A stretch of 64,000 bases of DNA, taken from positions 36,134,547-36,198,546 of the forward strand of contig OY987263.1 in the NCBI GenBank assembly GCA_963920665.1. Reading direction: 5' to 3'. Each line of letters begins with the position of its first letter. Position 1 is the first letter of the stretch. A model generated the notes under the pieces. That model worked only from the letters and a program-made list of their open reading frames with translations. It had not been told where the DNA came from and did no database searches. Positions 1 to 12,220 of the stretch are shown one piece after another. Origin of the DNA: Straminergon stramineum. Its lineage: Eukaryota; Streptophyta; Bryopsida; Hypnales; Calliergonaceae. The position numbers and the translations under genes are program-made.

Positions 1-105
1 AAAACTTGCAATGTATAAAGAGAGCCAAGTGAAGTAATCAACACACTCATCATCATTCTCAATTTCCTTCTACTATTAAAAAACTGTGGATTTTTTAATG
101 CAATA

Positions 106-211
106 TTAGGTGAAGTCCAACTATTTTTATGCTAACAATAATGTCAAATGTAACATTTTGATATTATGTTTGACATTATTGTTAACATAAAAATATGTGG
201 ATGTCACCTAA
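106..211. repeat. Foldback MITE, copy 1 of a two-copy family
   Basis: Two arms of about 50 bp face each other: the left begins TTAGGTGAAGTCCA and the right, reverse-complemented, begins TTAGGTGACATCCA. Both continue through a TTTTTATG(C/T)TAACAATAATGTCAAA stretch of which they share most positions. The centre and the right arm (TTGATATTATGTT, GACATTATTGTT, GGATGTCACC) recur at 23938-24133, so the two are relatives. This copy lacks the outer CACTATAAG termini of the other and is probably end-truncated. No target duplication is visible. Confidence 0.6.
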
Positions 212-2212
212 AATCATGTAAAAAAAAGAGGATTTCTTATAGTATTTTATCATCTCCATTCCACTCTTTAAGCTATATTTTACATTTCTATAATATAGTT
301 GATAACTTAGAAGAATTTTATCACTATGTCTTCTTCATCTTCCTCCTTTGTGCATGTGCATAGGCTTACTTCATATCTTGAATTCTCAACTTGAGAAGGA
401 AAAAAAAGAAGTTTTATTATTTTGTGTTAAAGAAGTGACAAAAGTGTGAATACACACTTGTAGTTAGAATACATGTACTTCTTTTGTCTCAACATAAATC
501 CATGATACTTTGACTAGTTTCCGACTAGAGAACATGAATATATTTTAAGACAAAAGTAGCAATGAAGGGTTATATTGTTGGATTTCCATTTTGCCTCAAT
601 TTTCTTGCAATATCTTTTTATTTTATTATGTTAGACAATAAATTGAAATTGTGTAAGTACAAAGGTCTTCTATTGAGGTTTTTGAAAATTAAAGCAATCT
701 AAATTTGGAATTGGTACATTTCCATAACCTCTATTTAAATTAGCAAGGGTTTAGTTCCCACCTTTTTAAGTACTTAATATTTGATGCAAGATTTTTTTTA
801 ATAATATTAGTTAGACTAGAAAATTGGATGTAAGGTGCTTAATTAACTTAGAATTCTAAAAAAATCTACTTGTAGTCTAGTTTATTTGAATACAAAATAA
901 TTGAGTAAATGGTGGACAATGGAATGGAGGGAGGTCTATTGCCCCTCTTTGCAACCATGGGAAGCCTTTTCACCTCTCTTCATGCTCCATTTCAGCAAGT
1001 CAAAATGAATTTTATCTTCCTTGAAAATGTATCTTTTTTTCATTGATAAACGAGATTAATGGTTTTAATCCAACATCTATTCTATTACAAAAAGGAAAAA
1101 GTTTTGGATTGACATACAACAAATTTACAATATATTTATAGAATATATGTTGAAAATTGCCTAAAATTACATTGCAATATCAAAACAACAAAAGTAGTAC
1201 ATGAAATTCGATAGTATTGGTACCTTAACCTCTAAGCACTCTGATGTCTATTTTCTGGACAACGAATACATTGAAACTCGAGCTTTATCCTCCTTACTAT
1301 TTGGATGAAAGTTATTCTAATTTTTGGAGATAATTTATCAAGTTGTTGTCCCATCTAAAGGTTAGATTTGGTGTTATTGAAGTACATATTTTTCTAAAAT
1401 TACAAATGTGCAAGGATGTTAAATAGTCAAATGGCATTAACTCTAGTTCAAAATTGGATTTGCTGGAATAAGTTCATAGATTTGATGAACACAAAAATTT
1501 CAAAAAGCCACCATGTCAAGAGAACCTCATTTCAAATCCATTCCATCAAATTTTACTCAAAAACTAATAATCTTATTTTGCTTGTAATCGAATTTTGAAT
1601 TTTTTTTGGAATTTCTCTTTCAAAATTTATAAAAAAAGATTGGTGATAGCATTGGTGAATCTAACTGTAAAGATGGAATCTAAAAATCAAAATCTACATC
1701 TTTTGTTTGTATATCAATTCCAAAATATGCTTCCAAATATCACTTTATAATGATTTTTCCCAAATCGTTGATTCTGGAGATGAATCTGGACGTTTAGGGG
1801 TTAACCTTATTTTGGCGAAAAAACATTTACCGTAGTAGGAAACGGAAAATGAAAAATGCGGCAGTGAGTAGGGGAAGGCGTCCTGCGAGCCTACGGCCGC
1901 TCGATCTCAAGAGACAACGCACCACCGTCGATTTTACATTCGTTCTCCAAAGTTCCCGGTTCCCCTCAGTTCTCGGCCTTGCAGTGCGCCGGCCGGGAGA
2001 CGGTCGGGCAAGACCAGCTGGAGCATTATCCTTCCACTCCAAATCAGCCCTGCTTCAATCCGCAGCCCTTGACATCGTGGTTCATCTGCTGCTGCTGGCG
2101 ATGCCCTGCAGATTGCGCAGTCTGGATTCACGTCGCTTCACGTCGCTGAAGCTTCAGCCACCGGCGAAACAAAAACGTTTCTGTTTGCAACACAACTCCT
2201 GGTTTGGTTGCT
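212..2212. other. Intergenic, AT-rich flank and upstream region of the FLN1-like gene
   Basis: Mostly AT-rich sequence with no supportable gene up to about 1.8 kb. A TTTAGGGGTTAA motif, recurring elsewhere in the window, lies at about 1793-1804. From about 1850 the base composition becomes GC-richer and leads into the first exon at 2213, so this last 350 bp probably holds the promoter and 5' UTR of the FLN1-like gene. The open frames here are not in frame with that gene and have no recognisable content. Confidence 0.5.
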
Positions 2213-5200
2213 ATGGCGCTCTCCGTCAGCTCGCTAGCTGCGAGCGCCTCCATTTTCCTCTGCAGCTCCAAATCTCTTCAGGTACAGCACCACGCCTCGC
2301 CAATTGCTCTTCGTCTATTCGAATGTTGAATTAGTGGCAGAAAAGCTCCAGCGTCTTCCAATTTGCATTGCATCAATCATTTCAGAGTTATCAAATTCAT
2401 GTATGCTCGTAACTGCTTGGTTTTTAGATAGTGCGCTTCTTATTCCTGCAATGCATTATTACAGTGTTAGATTCTGGGGTAGGGTTGGGATTGAGGCTGG
2501 CCGTGAGGATTTATGGTTTTCTTTTTGTTGAAGGTGAACCAGGGTGAGCCAAGGGTGCTCTTTAATGGAGATTTTGTCATCACCGCCGTTGGCACACAGA
2601 GTGAGTACGTGGTGAATATTCTCTCTACTTATTGACTTACTAGATAGTTCAGAGAACGGGAATTCGATTTTGAGGAACAGAGTCAATGGAGAAAAATGTG
2701 GTGGAATTCAGCTGCTCTATTCGCAACTAGCCATTTGAATCATATTCCGAATGTGTGAAGGGAGGGCTGGATTCTTTATTAAGGTAGTGGAAGCTTTATA
2801 TCGGTTAGGGAGTAATTTCCAATGTCACTCGGAGGTGTATATCTGTTGCTTTTTTTTTTTTAAAGATTTAGGGTTTAGGGTTTTAGGGTGACCAAGCGTG
2901 GGTTCGAATTTGTGTTCTTAAGGGTCTAAGGTGAGCCCCGTCGTCATAAGTGATGGTGTGTCTGCAGCACAGGACTGTCAACCCGGAGGAGAACACGTAG
3001 AGAGGTACTTGTTGTAGCGACGAAGAGCAAGAGCGAACCTGCTGCGACTGTCACGAATGTGAGCGAAGGTTAGCTTTCGACCCTCTCCATTTTGCTCGAC
3101 TCTTATCTGTATTAGGTTTTCGAAACTGACAAAAGCAGCACGTTCTTCTCACCGCTATTGGATTGCATACTCAAGTTTCCCTTCTTATTTCGACCATGGA
3201 AGGAAACCTATTCTAAAGTCGTAGTATTTTGATCCCGTCATTTGCCTGATGGTATGGCAAAAAATCCAGATCAATGCATGAGAATCATTACGCAAGTTGT
3301 TTTGTATTTTCCAATACTCCAATACGATTTTCGAAGTTGCAGTCTTTGGGATCAAATGTTGACACTAGACTATCCCCCAATTGGACATTCTTGAAGCACT
3401 AAATGGCTCAACTCCCATTGCTTACTTCAAGGAACTCTTCAACTTCTGTTGACTACTTATGAAAGCCTGTGATAGTTTTTGGAGACTATGTACTTCCCTT
3501 TCAGTGCTAATTCTGGGTGTTTCATTTTGCATGGTATCTCTTTTAAGGTAACTACACCTTATGTGACATTTCACAATCTTTCGCAATGAGTCCACATAGA
3601 TTTGCTGACCAGAAAATTTAAAAATGTGGCCATTCTAATCATAGAAACGATGCTCAGCGCTTAAATGTGATCTCTATATATTGTAGTTATTAGGTGTGGT
3701 ATACTTACCTTAAGCTAAATGTGCGCAGGCAAGGCAAGCACATCAATGGCCAAGCGGACTACGAGGGAGAGGAAAGCCGTGAAAGAAGAGGATGAAGAAG
3801 AAGATGAAGAGGGAGAAGAATTCGACTGGCCACCGTTGGTGTGTTGTTTTGGGGAAGCGCATTACGAGTTTCTTCCGACAGTGAGACCCTTCGAGAGACA
3901 AATGGACGAGGACATTTACTCCTCATGGAAAGGCCTTCAATGGAGCCCTCCCGAATTCGCTCGTGCACCTGGCACCTCGCCTTCCAATGTAGCGGTCGCC
4001 TTGGCGCGGCTGGGTGGACGCGTAGTGTTTGTGGGAAAGGTGGCCAACGATGTTTTCGGAAACGAATTGCTGATGACTCTCAACAGTAATGGAGTTCAAA
4101 CACGGGGTGTCAAAGTGGCCGACTCCTATGGAACTGCCGTCTCGCAGATGAAGCTCACTTGCGGCACCGGATCAGGAGTTCAGATGACGTGCGAATCGCC
4201 AAGTGTAGAATCTACACTGCAAGTTGAGGATATCGATCTCGACATTCTCAAGGAGGTACACTAACTCTTCACGAGGTTGAGCTTCATTAAGCTAACTAGT
4301 AAAGAACCTAGATTTCATGGTTATAATACCAATCTGATTGATCATATTGTGAAGATGATTATTAAGACAGGGTCAAATTTGAGGACGTTGATCTCGGCGT
4401 ATTGAAGGAAGCGCACCAACCCTTCATGAGGTTCTTCTTCATTAGGCTATCCGCTAACCGACCAATATGATTGATCGTACTGTGAAATAATAGAACTCAG
4501 ATTGTGCCAGCAGGATCATTGAAGGACGTTGGATATGTTGGTCAAAAGTAAATAAAATTGAGCGAAAAAAAGTCCTCGGACCCACTCACAAGTGATAAAA
4601 ATACCAATTTGTCCTTCAGCAGTTAAGGAGTTGCTAACCCTTCCCTTGACGTCTTTTTGATCGCTGGTCCGTTTTTTGTATGCAGGCCCGCATGTTTCAG
4701 TTCACCTCTATCAGTCTTATGTACGAGCCTCTGCGGTCGACACTCATGTCCAGCATCGACACGGCGAGGAAAGGAGGCGCAGAGGTTTTCTTCGACGTGA
4801 ATCTGCCGCTCCCATACTGGCAATCCCGGGAAACTACATGGAGCACCATCGAGAAAGCGTGGAAGAAGTCGACCATGATCGAAGTCACGAAGCAAGAGCT
4901 GGAGTTTCTGTTGGGCGAGGAGATCTATGAGAAGAAACGATTACGGCAGTCGGTGTACTTCTCCAAGTCTGTGGATGAGATGAAGCAAACGACCTCGGGA
5001 AGGGAGGAATATCACTACATGCCGGAGGAGTTGGAGCAAGTGTGGCATAAGAATTTACGCATCCTCGTCGTCACGGATGGCACTTGGCGGATTCATTACT
5101 ACACACCGTTTTTCCATGGCTCGGTGGCAGGAACGGAGGATGTGCTGGTCACACCATTCAGTTGCGATCGAACTGGCTCAGGAGACGCCATCATTGCTGG

Positions 5201-5988
5201 TACACCATGATCTCTTTAATCTGAATGCCTGGGTCCCAAAATAATGTTAATGATATACTTTTAATGTGGGATCAGTGCGCTGCAGTGAATGATAGTGTTG
5301 CAAGTGTTCAAGATATTCCTGATTTTTGTTTTAGAGGTCATCTTAATGAGGTCTGAGTGTACTTTACCGTTCCGGGCAATAATTTCCCCTTTCTCTTTGT
5401 GGCCGCAACTGGATACCAGGAAGTAAAGCAGTCGAGTCGTTTGGTTTTGAGCTGGAATTCATGTTTTGAAATGACCGATTCGATTGATCATACTGCGAAG
5501 AATTTAGTCTAGATGAGTCTGTATTTTATATCACTAGAATCACTGAAGAACATTTCATGTGTTGGTCAATAAATAAATAAAAATGGAGTATTCGTCAATA
5601 CTGCTAAAGAACATGAGACTCAATTTGGACTTCGTGGCTGTTTAGTGGTTAAATGTACGGTAGTTGGAATGCCGGTCGCTGACGGTTATCTTCAGTAGCA
5701 ATCAGTTACAGTTAGCATGTGGTGAGGGTGTTAATATAGTCACTATTTCTTTAGGGTGCTATTCTCACGGTCCTCGTGGCATTTGCAGCTATAATCCGAA
5801 AATTGACAACCCAACCACAACTCCTTCTCGATCAAGAGAAGCTAGAGAAGGCATTGAGATTCGCAATTTGCGCTGGTATTGTATCTCAGTGGACGGTAGG
5901 GGCGATTCGGGGCTTTCCAACTGAAAGCGCCGCCCAAAATTTGACTGAACAAGTGTATCCACCTTCAATGGTTCTTTATACAATCTAG
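2213..5988 (+). CDS. FLN1: Fructokinase-like protein FLN1 (pfkB family), chloroplast
   Basis: Six exons: 2213-2281, 2534-2600, 2973-3068, 3729-4255, 4686-5199 and 5789-5988. They join to 1473 nt, or 490 residues plus stop, with GT-AG borders and matching phases. The first three small exons encode a Ser/Arg-rich chloroplast transit peptide (starting MALSVSSLAASAS, later STRRRTRREVLVVATK). A basic-acidic linker follows, then a pfkB fold from about residue 110 with WPPLVCCFG, RAPGTSPSNVA, DVNLPLP and DRTGSGDA (Asp420 in the GxGD position). The end, GFPTESAAQNLTEQVY, closely matches Arabidopsis FLN1. The paired cysteines (116-117) correspond to the pair linked to thioredoxin z binding in Arabidopsis FLN proteins. 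In known plants FLN1 is part of the plastid-encoded RNA polymerase complex and is needed for chloroplast gene expression rather than sugar phosphorylation. An Ala replaces the Gly after the GSGD motif (exon 5/6 junction). Exon 1-3 assignment is inference but phase-consistent. Confidence 0.88.
2868..2890 (+). repeat. Short interstitial plant-telomere-like repeat
   Basis: Imperfect tandem copies of TTTAGGG (ATTTAGGGTTTAGGGTTTTAGGG) follow a T-run inside the second intron of the FLN1-like gene. It is about three units and could be a telo-box-like element or chance; another weak copy lies at about 36103-36131. Confidence 0.5.
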
Positions 5989-7019
5989 ATCCTAGTACAC
6001 GTGATTTTTCTCATTCCAGCGTGCGAAGTGTTCAACTTCTCTGCTTGCTGGCAAGGCTCCTTTCTCATTGGTTGCATGCTTCGTCTTTTGGTTGTTTCAG
6101 TAGCTGCCATGAAAGTGGATATTTCAAATTTCAGACGTTGACTTTACCCGAGTTTGAAGAGGTGAACGGTGTGCGGATTCTTAGAGTTGTCACCTCTTGG
6201 GGATGAGAGGGCAAGCCTCGTTCATATCTCGTCCATGTGGCAGTTTCAGTTGTTACTGCAACTTTTAGCCCCTTTTGTTCCGAAAGGCTGAGCAACAATT
6301 GGTGCTGTATTGAAACCCTAGATAACTCGATGATAGTCATAGTTGATTTTCGCTATGTTTGAGGCTGCCTTAAAGTGAGTATTGTCAAGTCTCGGTTGAG
6401 AAACCATTGCACATTGCCCATCGTAAGCTGATATTGGGATCCAGACAGTTTAAGATGGTTCGAGAATATCTTTTGTGCTAAGTTTTTCCATCTATCTAAG
6501 GGTTGTGGTATGTAGGAAAGACCGGTGGTGTGAAATACAAAGTGATCTTCACCTTTTGTTAGAAAACAATTCAATTTCGCCTTTTCTATGTTGCGATGCG
6601 ATTCGTACTTCTAAATCAGCTCTCTTTCTTTTGATATAATGGAAATTCTGATATTTTGTTGCATGACCCTAATAATAATGATCATATTTGACCCGCCTTC
6701 AAGGAAGTATTTGCAGAGCAATTGTGCACTTACCTATTTGCGGTGTGCAGAATGATATAGCTTGAGAGGATGGCAAGGGGTTTCTGACTCTGAATTGGTG
6801 ATGCAAGAATGATCCCATTTCATGATCACTGACACTGTTAGTCTCTACTTTAGGGACAACTTGCCACTGTCCTCAATATAATCGAAGAGTTCCTGTCTCT
6901 TTTATGGTGGTATGAAACTTTCGGCAACGCAATTTTATTTCGTGAAGAAGCTCGGGAATGAAGGAGTTTGTTGAAACTGGGAGAATTTGGCCAGAATAAG
7001 GCAAAAAGACGGGCGATAA
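5989..7019. other. Intergenic, 3' region of FLN1-like gene and upstream of the next gene
   Basis: About one kilobase without a supportable coding exon. The first few hundred bases are probably the 3' UTR of the FLN1-like gene. Undetected 5' exons of the RNase H/zinc-finger gene could lie here, because that gene's first recognised exon starts in phase 1 and must be preceded by coding sequence. Confidence 0.4.
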
Positions 7020-7770
7020 ATGGGTTGGAAAGCCTGCCACCATGACCATTCCAACTCGGCAAGGTATGCTCTGTGCTCCTCCATTCGGTACAACATCAAG
7101 CAGACGTATGGTCTCGACTTCCCCCCTGGAACTCCGCGGTATGTGGAGATTCCTCCATTCTACGGGGAAGAAAGTGAGCATGAAGCTGATAACTGGGTAG
7201 GAGGTTTTGAGGATTGGGCTGTTCAAGAGAATCTCAATTCCAAGAAGAAGATCCAACTGGTTCTTCTAGGGCTGTTTGGGGATGCTTATGAATGGGCTCG
7301 ACAACTGAATTTGGAGAAGGCCAAGTGGAAGGAGTTCGTTTGCTTGTTCCGTGAAAAATATGTCGGTGATCCAACGCCTTGGTCTGGTATTTCATTCCTT
7401 GAAAACCAGGATTGACTTGGTGTTGAATTCTCATGTAGATTATTCAAAGAGGGCTGTATCTTGCAATTACTTATATGGCCAGGGATTATACCTTTCTTTG
7501 CTGTCGTTGTTTTTAGCAATAGCTTCACTTACAGGATTTTACGTTGAACAGGGTTTTTAGTAAAAGTAGACTGTTGCAACGACTCTTCGACAACATCATA
7601 AAGACAATTTTCGCTATGATTCATATGGAGCTTACCCTATGATCAGGCTGATCATGTTATAGATCGTACGGAGGCCTGCATCTGTAATCATTGTGATCAA
7701 GAGGAAAACCTCCTTATGAATCAAGGAGAAGATCCTCTTTATAAAAGTTCTTGAAAGAGTCTAATTTGAC
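7020..7770 (+). pseudogene. Decayed retrotransposon gag-like fragment
   Basis: A 131-codon open stretch at 7020-7415 contains a segment of the type seen in retrotransposon gag domains: an IPPFYGEE start, a Trp-rich core (NWVGGFEDWAVQE), LVLLGLFGDAYEWARQ and KEFVCLFREKYVGDP. It ends in a stop. Downstream, after frameshifts, shorter open pieces continue to about 7770, including one rich in Cys/His (EACICNHCDQEENLL). No protease, reverse transcriptase, LTR or target duplication was found with it. It lies just upstream of, or inside an early intron of, the RNase H/zinc-finger gene. Similarity to gag is by pattern only; a host-derived exon is the alternative. Confidence 0.45.
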
Positions 7771-7887
7771 TGAAAACCCTATTGTTGGAATCCTTGTATT
7801 CCATTAAGTTTTACTCTTTTGGTCTTTGTAAGCCTTGTCTTTTTTAGCCATTTTTAGGAATGAAATTTTTCACTGTATTTCGTGCAG

Positions 7888-10886
7888 GATCTCCAAAGTT
7901 CCCGTACTGGTTGTATTTCAGTGGAACTGCACGGCCAACGGCAGGCCAAGTCCAAGGGCGAGCAGGTGTTGGAATTGTAATTGTCAGTCCACTGAAGGTA
8001 TGTCACTCTATTCTACTTACTGTGCATATCGAATGCCACAGAAGTCCTTGTGTTTGGCTTGGACTAGTTCAACTTGTATTGTAAATGCAACTGTTCCCCT
8101 TCAAACTGTTTAGCGTTCTGGAGTCCTAGTCAATCCTATTGCCTGCAGTCTTTATTGGTTGGTCATCAACTTTGCCGACTTCACTCGTTCAATCCTGGAG
8201 TGCCACCAGCCAATTTCTGCGATTGTCCCTGATTATTAGATTGTTTACAATGCACAAGAGTAGTTATGGACTGATTGTAATTTGAGCCAAATTTCTGGAG
8301 CCTACTTACCATGCTTGGCAGGGGTAAACCGGTTCTGAGTGTATTATGTAGTCCATGATGACAGGAGTTGCAAATTGCACATGTCCACCAATACCTGGGG
8401 CGATTTTGCTCGATCCACGTTGCTGAATACACTGCTCTTGTTATGGGAATGGAAACTGCATTGCAACGTGGCGTGCGCCACTTGACAGTGATGTGCGACT
8501 CTAAACTTGTCTTCAACCAGGTTAGCCATGAGCCCTTTGACCACAGTTCTCACGGTGGAATTGAATCGATACAGGAGAGTTCAATGTTAACGCTGGTATG
8601 GTCGATTATTTTTTACCCTTCATATGCTACAAATCACCTCATAGACTCCCGTCAATGTTTAAGTGCATGACAGCAAAGTTGCTTCCAGAAGAGCTAAGGC
8701 CACTTTTAGGTTGCGCAGGTCGAAGCAACAAGCTTGACATAACAACAAATTCTAATCCTTGGTTGGCACAAAAAAATTATTTGTTTTACCTCGTCGTTTT
8801 CAATGTTGACCTTACACTAGTCTAAGCAATAAGAATGAGCATGACAAGGTCGTGCTTACATAGCTCCAATGTGACACGCTAAAATAAATTTGAGATAACC
8901 AGGTTTCAAGCTACTTCTTTGAGACGCTTGTTACAAAAAATGTGTCAAAAGCTGTCATAAATACAACGGATTACTTTGAACCTCTCATGTCACTCCTAGT
9001 TGGAAGGCTATTAATGTGATTGCACTGCATAGTTGCTGATATGCGAGCTGATAGTCTCATTCTCACGGAAAATTGGTATGCCAGGTAACTGGAAAATGGA
9101 CGACATGTCATTCGAGTATTCGTGATCTCAAACTTCGTGTGCGAGAGCTATTGAACGAGTTCCAAACATGTGGGGCGCTTTACATTTCCCCCAAATGCAA
9201 CACGGAGGCTCAATTTCTTGCGAAGAAAGCTATTGACAGCTCTTCAGACAGCACCTCTATTTCCAGGTTAGCTTCATCAGTGTATCTCTGGCTCATAGAT
9301 TTCGGGTCGGTTTACATTTGTGAGAGCAGGCCTTGACATTTCAATCATAGGGTTGGAGATTTGCCTGGACAGGCCTTCACATTGCATTGTAATATTTCAA
9401 AATTTGTCCATACGACCATGGATAAAGAATCTTAAAAATGGATGATAAAATGACATGGATGCTTTCATGGCGACAGTTTTTGTGAGTGGTCTTCCATTTG
9501 ACCACGTTGTTGAGCGCTGCAAACATCATCGTGCCACAAAGTGGTCGAATGAACAAGACCCTTAGCATAACTTAACCAATTTGTATTTCAACGTTTTGCC
9601 GTTTTTTCTAATAACTCCTAATAGCTGTGTTTAGCCTCAACTTCTTACTTGTCCTCAAGACTTGTCCAAAGAACTGTAAACCGGCTCAGTGTCTTCGTGA
9701 CTTTAGAACGATTAGCATGCGCTTCACTAGCTGCAGCTCTAGCAACGAAGTGTGTCCATGTTTAGATTAGATTTAATGTCAGTGGAGATTAATCCAGACC
9801 ATTGATAGAACAATGTTATGGATGCTTGAAGGCGAAAGGGCTTCAAACCTATTTCGTGCATGGCCCTCACGAGGCGATTGACGCAGCACCCTCTGCCTCA
9901 AGACCAAATGAAAAAATGTGGACAAATGGGTTGTGTGCTCTGCATGACTTCCCCGCCTGTAAGATGATATCACCAATTTGAAGCCAGTGCTTGCCATTTT
10001 TATTTTAAGAATTTAGCCCCTAAGTACTGAAGCTTAATACAAAAACTCTACTTTGGAAGCTCATAGTCAATTATCATAACTTTCAAAACATGTTATCATT
10101 TCTTCTTGCTGTAGGTGCATTTCATTACCTTTTCTTTAGATACCCTCCTAGATGATTTATTTATTTCAACTCCTGTAGGTATGGAAGCAATCAGTTTTGA
10201 CTACTTAAAACACCTCTAAGTGCCCAACCTAAAAACAAAAAATCTTCTTTGGAAACTCAATCACTAATCACAATAACTTCCAAAACATTGCTTTTGATCA
10301 TTCAAAAATGTAGGACATGGTCACTTCTTTCTGTAGGCACATTTTGTTATCTTTCTTTGAAGCTTTCTAAATGATTTATTTCAAATTTCTATAAATATGG
10401 AAGTGGACACTTTTGAGTTTTGACCCCTTGGGCATTGACGGGTTAATTTGGAGACGATTATGTGCTTCCCACTGGAGCCTAAGCTTTACAAACTGAAACG
10501 CAGAAAGCGGCCCTTTGTGAGGAATACACAAGGCTGGCTTCTGAAGCAAATCCTACGAGCCAAGGTTCTAGTGGTGCTACACTAGATCACTTGAGCGAAT
10601 GTCAGGGCTCTGATTGTAAGTTGAAATTCAAAGAAATAGTTAATTTTTTTTTGCAAATCTCTCTGAATTTGCATCTTCAGCCTTCCGACTGACTGCAGGA
10701 ACAACTCTAAAGTTTTGGTCTGTGTGATGATGCAGAAACAATGAACAACCCGGCACAGATGCGGCGAATGTGGCCAAGCCATACTCCGATTATAAGACTC
10801 TCTTGTGCAGAGATTGGGAAGATGGCTATTGCCGCGCTGGAATGCGTTGTTACCGTGCTCATGGCTTCAATGAGCTGCGCATCTGA
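7888..10886 (+). CDS. RNase H-fold (degenerate) plus CCCH zinc-finger protein, 5' end not found
   Basis: Recognised exons: 7888-7997, 8365-8520, 9085 to 9266 or 9319, about 10484 or 10504 to 10615, and 10759-10886 (stop TGA). The first three encode an RNase HI/RVT_3-like fold: YWLYFSGTARP, GRAGVGIVIV, HVAEYTALVMGMETAL, LTVMCDSKLVFNQVTGKW and NTEAQFLAKKA. Of the four catalytic acids, Glu (AEY) and the third Asp (CDS) remain; the first Asp is Ser (YFSG) and the last is Gln (EAQFLA), so nuclease activity is doubtful. The last exon has a complete C-x7-C-x5-C-x3-H finger (CRDWEDGYCRAGMRCYRAH) in the usual YKT...ELR context and ends five residues later. Exon joins up to 9266 are phase-consistent. 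A version with a 9319 donor and a 10484 acceptor restores phase through to the stop, but this middle join is uncertain. Likely nucleic-acid binding; function unknown. Confidence 0.65.
10005..10430 (+). repeat. Diverged tandem duplication, about 210 bp unit, in an intron
   Basis: Two successive blocks share an order of motifs: AAAAAC..TCT(A)CTTTGGAA.CTCA, then ATCA.AATAACTT.CAAAACAT, then TCTTTCTGTAGG(T/C)(G)CA, then GATTTATTTCAA, then a TATGGAAG ending before TTTTGA. They start near 10015 and 10223. The pair sits in the intron before the penultimate exon of the RNase H/zinc-finger gene. No coding content. Confidence 0.55.
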
Positions 10887-11970
10887 ATTTCGGTCAGCCC
10901 TGTCAACAAGCGAAGATAACAAGCAAAATGTGAGGATTTTAAACTTTCTTTGGCAGAGTACTTGACAAGCATGCACGGTGGTCTCAAATCTGTAAATATT
11001 TTTATCATTAATTTAAGTGCCTAACAAGGCTGTTTGTAAGGTATGAGCACTTGTTGTCAACTTTGCCTAAATACCAATACTTAAAAGATGAGCATGAATG
11101 ACAAAGGTGTGGTAAACTGTGTGAAGGAAGCGATTGGGAGAGGTCATTGAATCCATTATTTGGGTGCAGATTGTAACCTTTTCAGTGTGAATCCACCATT
11201 TGAGTAAAAATTACATTCTTTTCAACATGTGTGCTTCATTTATGAGTGACCCTATTATTAGTTCTTGATGCTCAATTTATACAAATTTTTTAGAAGTGAA
11301 TATCTCTACAATTTTGGTCCAAATATTTTTGCTCCCACTTCATTACCCCTTCTCTTTGACTTGCTTGAACACACATCATTCTTGCATCCAAATTTTAGTC
11401 AATTTTTGTTGAATTGCAATAAGTGGTGAATATAGATTAGGTGATGTGAAAGCAAAGCCTAGTTCATGAGGTATAACATGCCAAATTGCCAATCCACTAT
11501 TGGTAAGGAATATTCTTTTTCATAATGAGCATATGCTTTTACATTAATAGACATAATTTCAATGTTGGTGGTTGAATCTTAGTCAACAATGCTCAATTAA
11601 GGGTCTAGAAGGAAGTGTATAATAATGCTAAAGCATCCCATGTTATGTGAAAGAATATGCCCTCTCTTTATATAATGAAAGATTTCCATTTGTCATGAAA
11701 TGACTTCCATTGAAGTTATGGGTGTGCACTTCATATTGAAATAGTGTCATACCCCATGTATTAAATGAGGATGTTTATTTGGTTGGTTTGTTACAATGAA
11801 ATCTCCAGAATCATGAGTCCTCCAATTGCATTCTTGGTAGTGTTGGAAAACTATCCATGAGGAGGGGTGCATCAACTTTGTTTTGTGGCATTAGAACTTA
11901 CAATGTGAAAGATATTGAATTTTAAAGTTTTTAGGAATTAAAATTTAAAAATTACTTTTATTGTTGTAAC
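10887..11970. other. Intergenic, no gene seen
   Basis: AT-rich sequence between the stop of the zinc-finger gene and the target duplication of the Copia element. The start is likely that gene's 3' UTR. No conserved coding stretch, RNA gene or inverted repeat was recognised. Confidence 0.5.
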
Positions 11971-11975
11971 AACAC
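11971..11975 (+). repeat. Target-site duplication of the Copia element, left copy (AACAC)
   Basis: AACAC directly precedes the left LTR and is repeated directly after the right LTR at 17559-17563. Five base pairs is the usual Copia value. Confidence 0.9.
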
Positions 11976-12220
11976 TATTAAGTTTTGAATGGAGAAAGGC
12001 TTTACTTAGATGGTAGAAGATACCAAGGCCCATGTGTGGGCTGAACATAAGCTAAAAGCCTTTCACTAGTTATCCACAAACCATGTGGGATAACTAGCAA
12101 CCTTGGGCTGCCTTTGACTACAAGCAACACCCAATAGACTCTAAGACTAACTAAGAGTCTAATACTACTCCTAGGGCTGAATGTACACTATCTACACTAA
12201 TATGTACATGATCTTCAACA
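11976..12220 (-). repeat. Copia 3' LTR, 245 bp
   Basis: Identical to 17314-17558 except for one G/A difference (GGGCTG here, GGACTG there). In element orientation it runs TGTTGAAGAT...AAACTTAATA. It holds a hairpin-forming pair (CTAGTTATCC with GGATAACTAG) and a palindromic CTCTTAGTTAGTCTTAGAG segment. The pol reading frame runs into this LTR and stops there. Confidence 0.95.

Noticed and set aside
1849..2334. 161-codon open frame on the plus strand
   Set aside because: Overlaps the first FLN1-like exon in another frame; no recognisable domain and low-complexity GC-driven composition.
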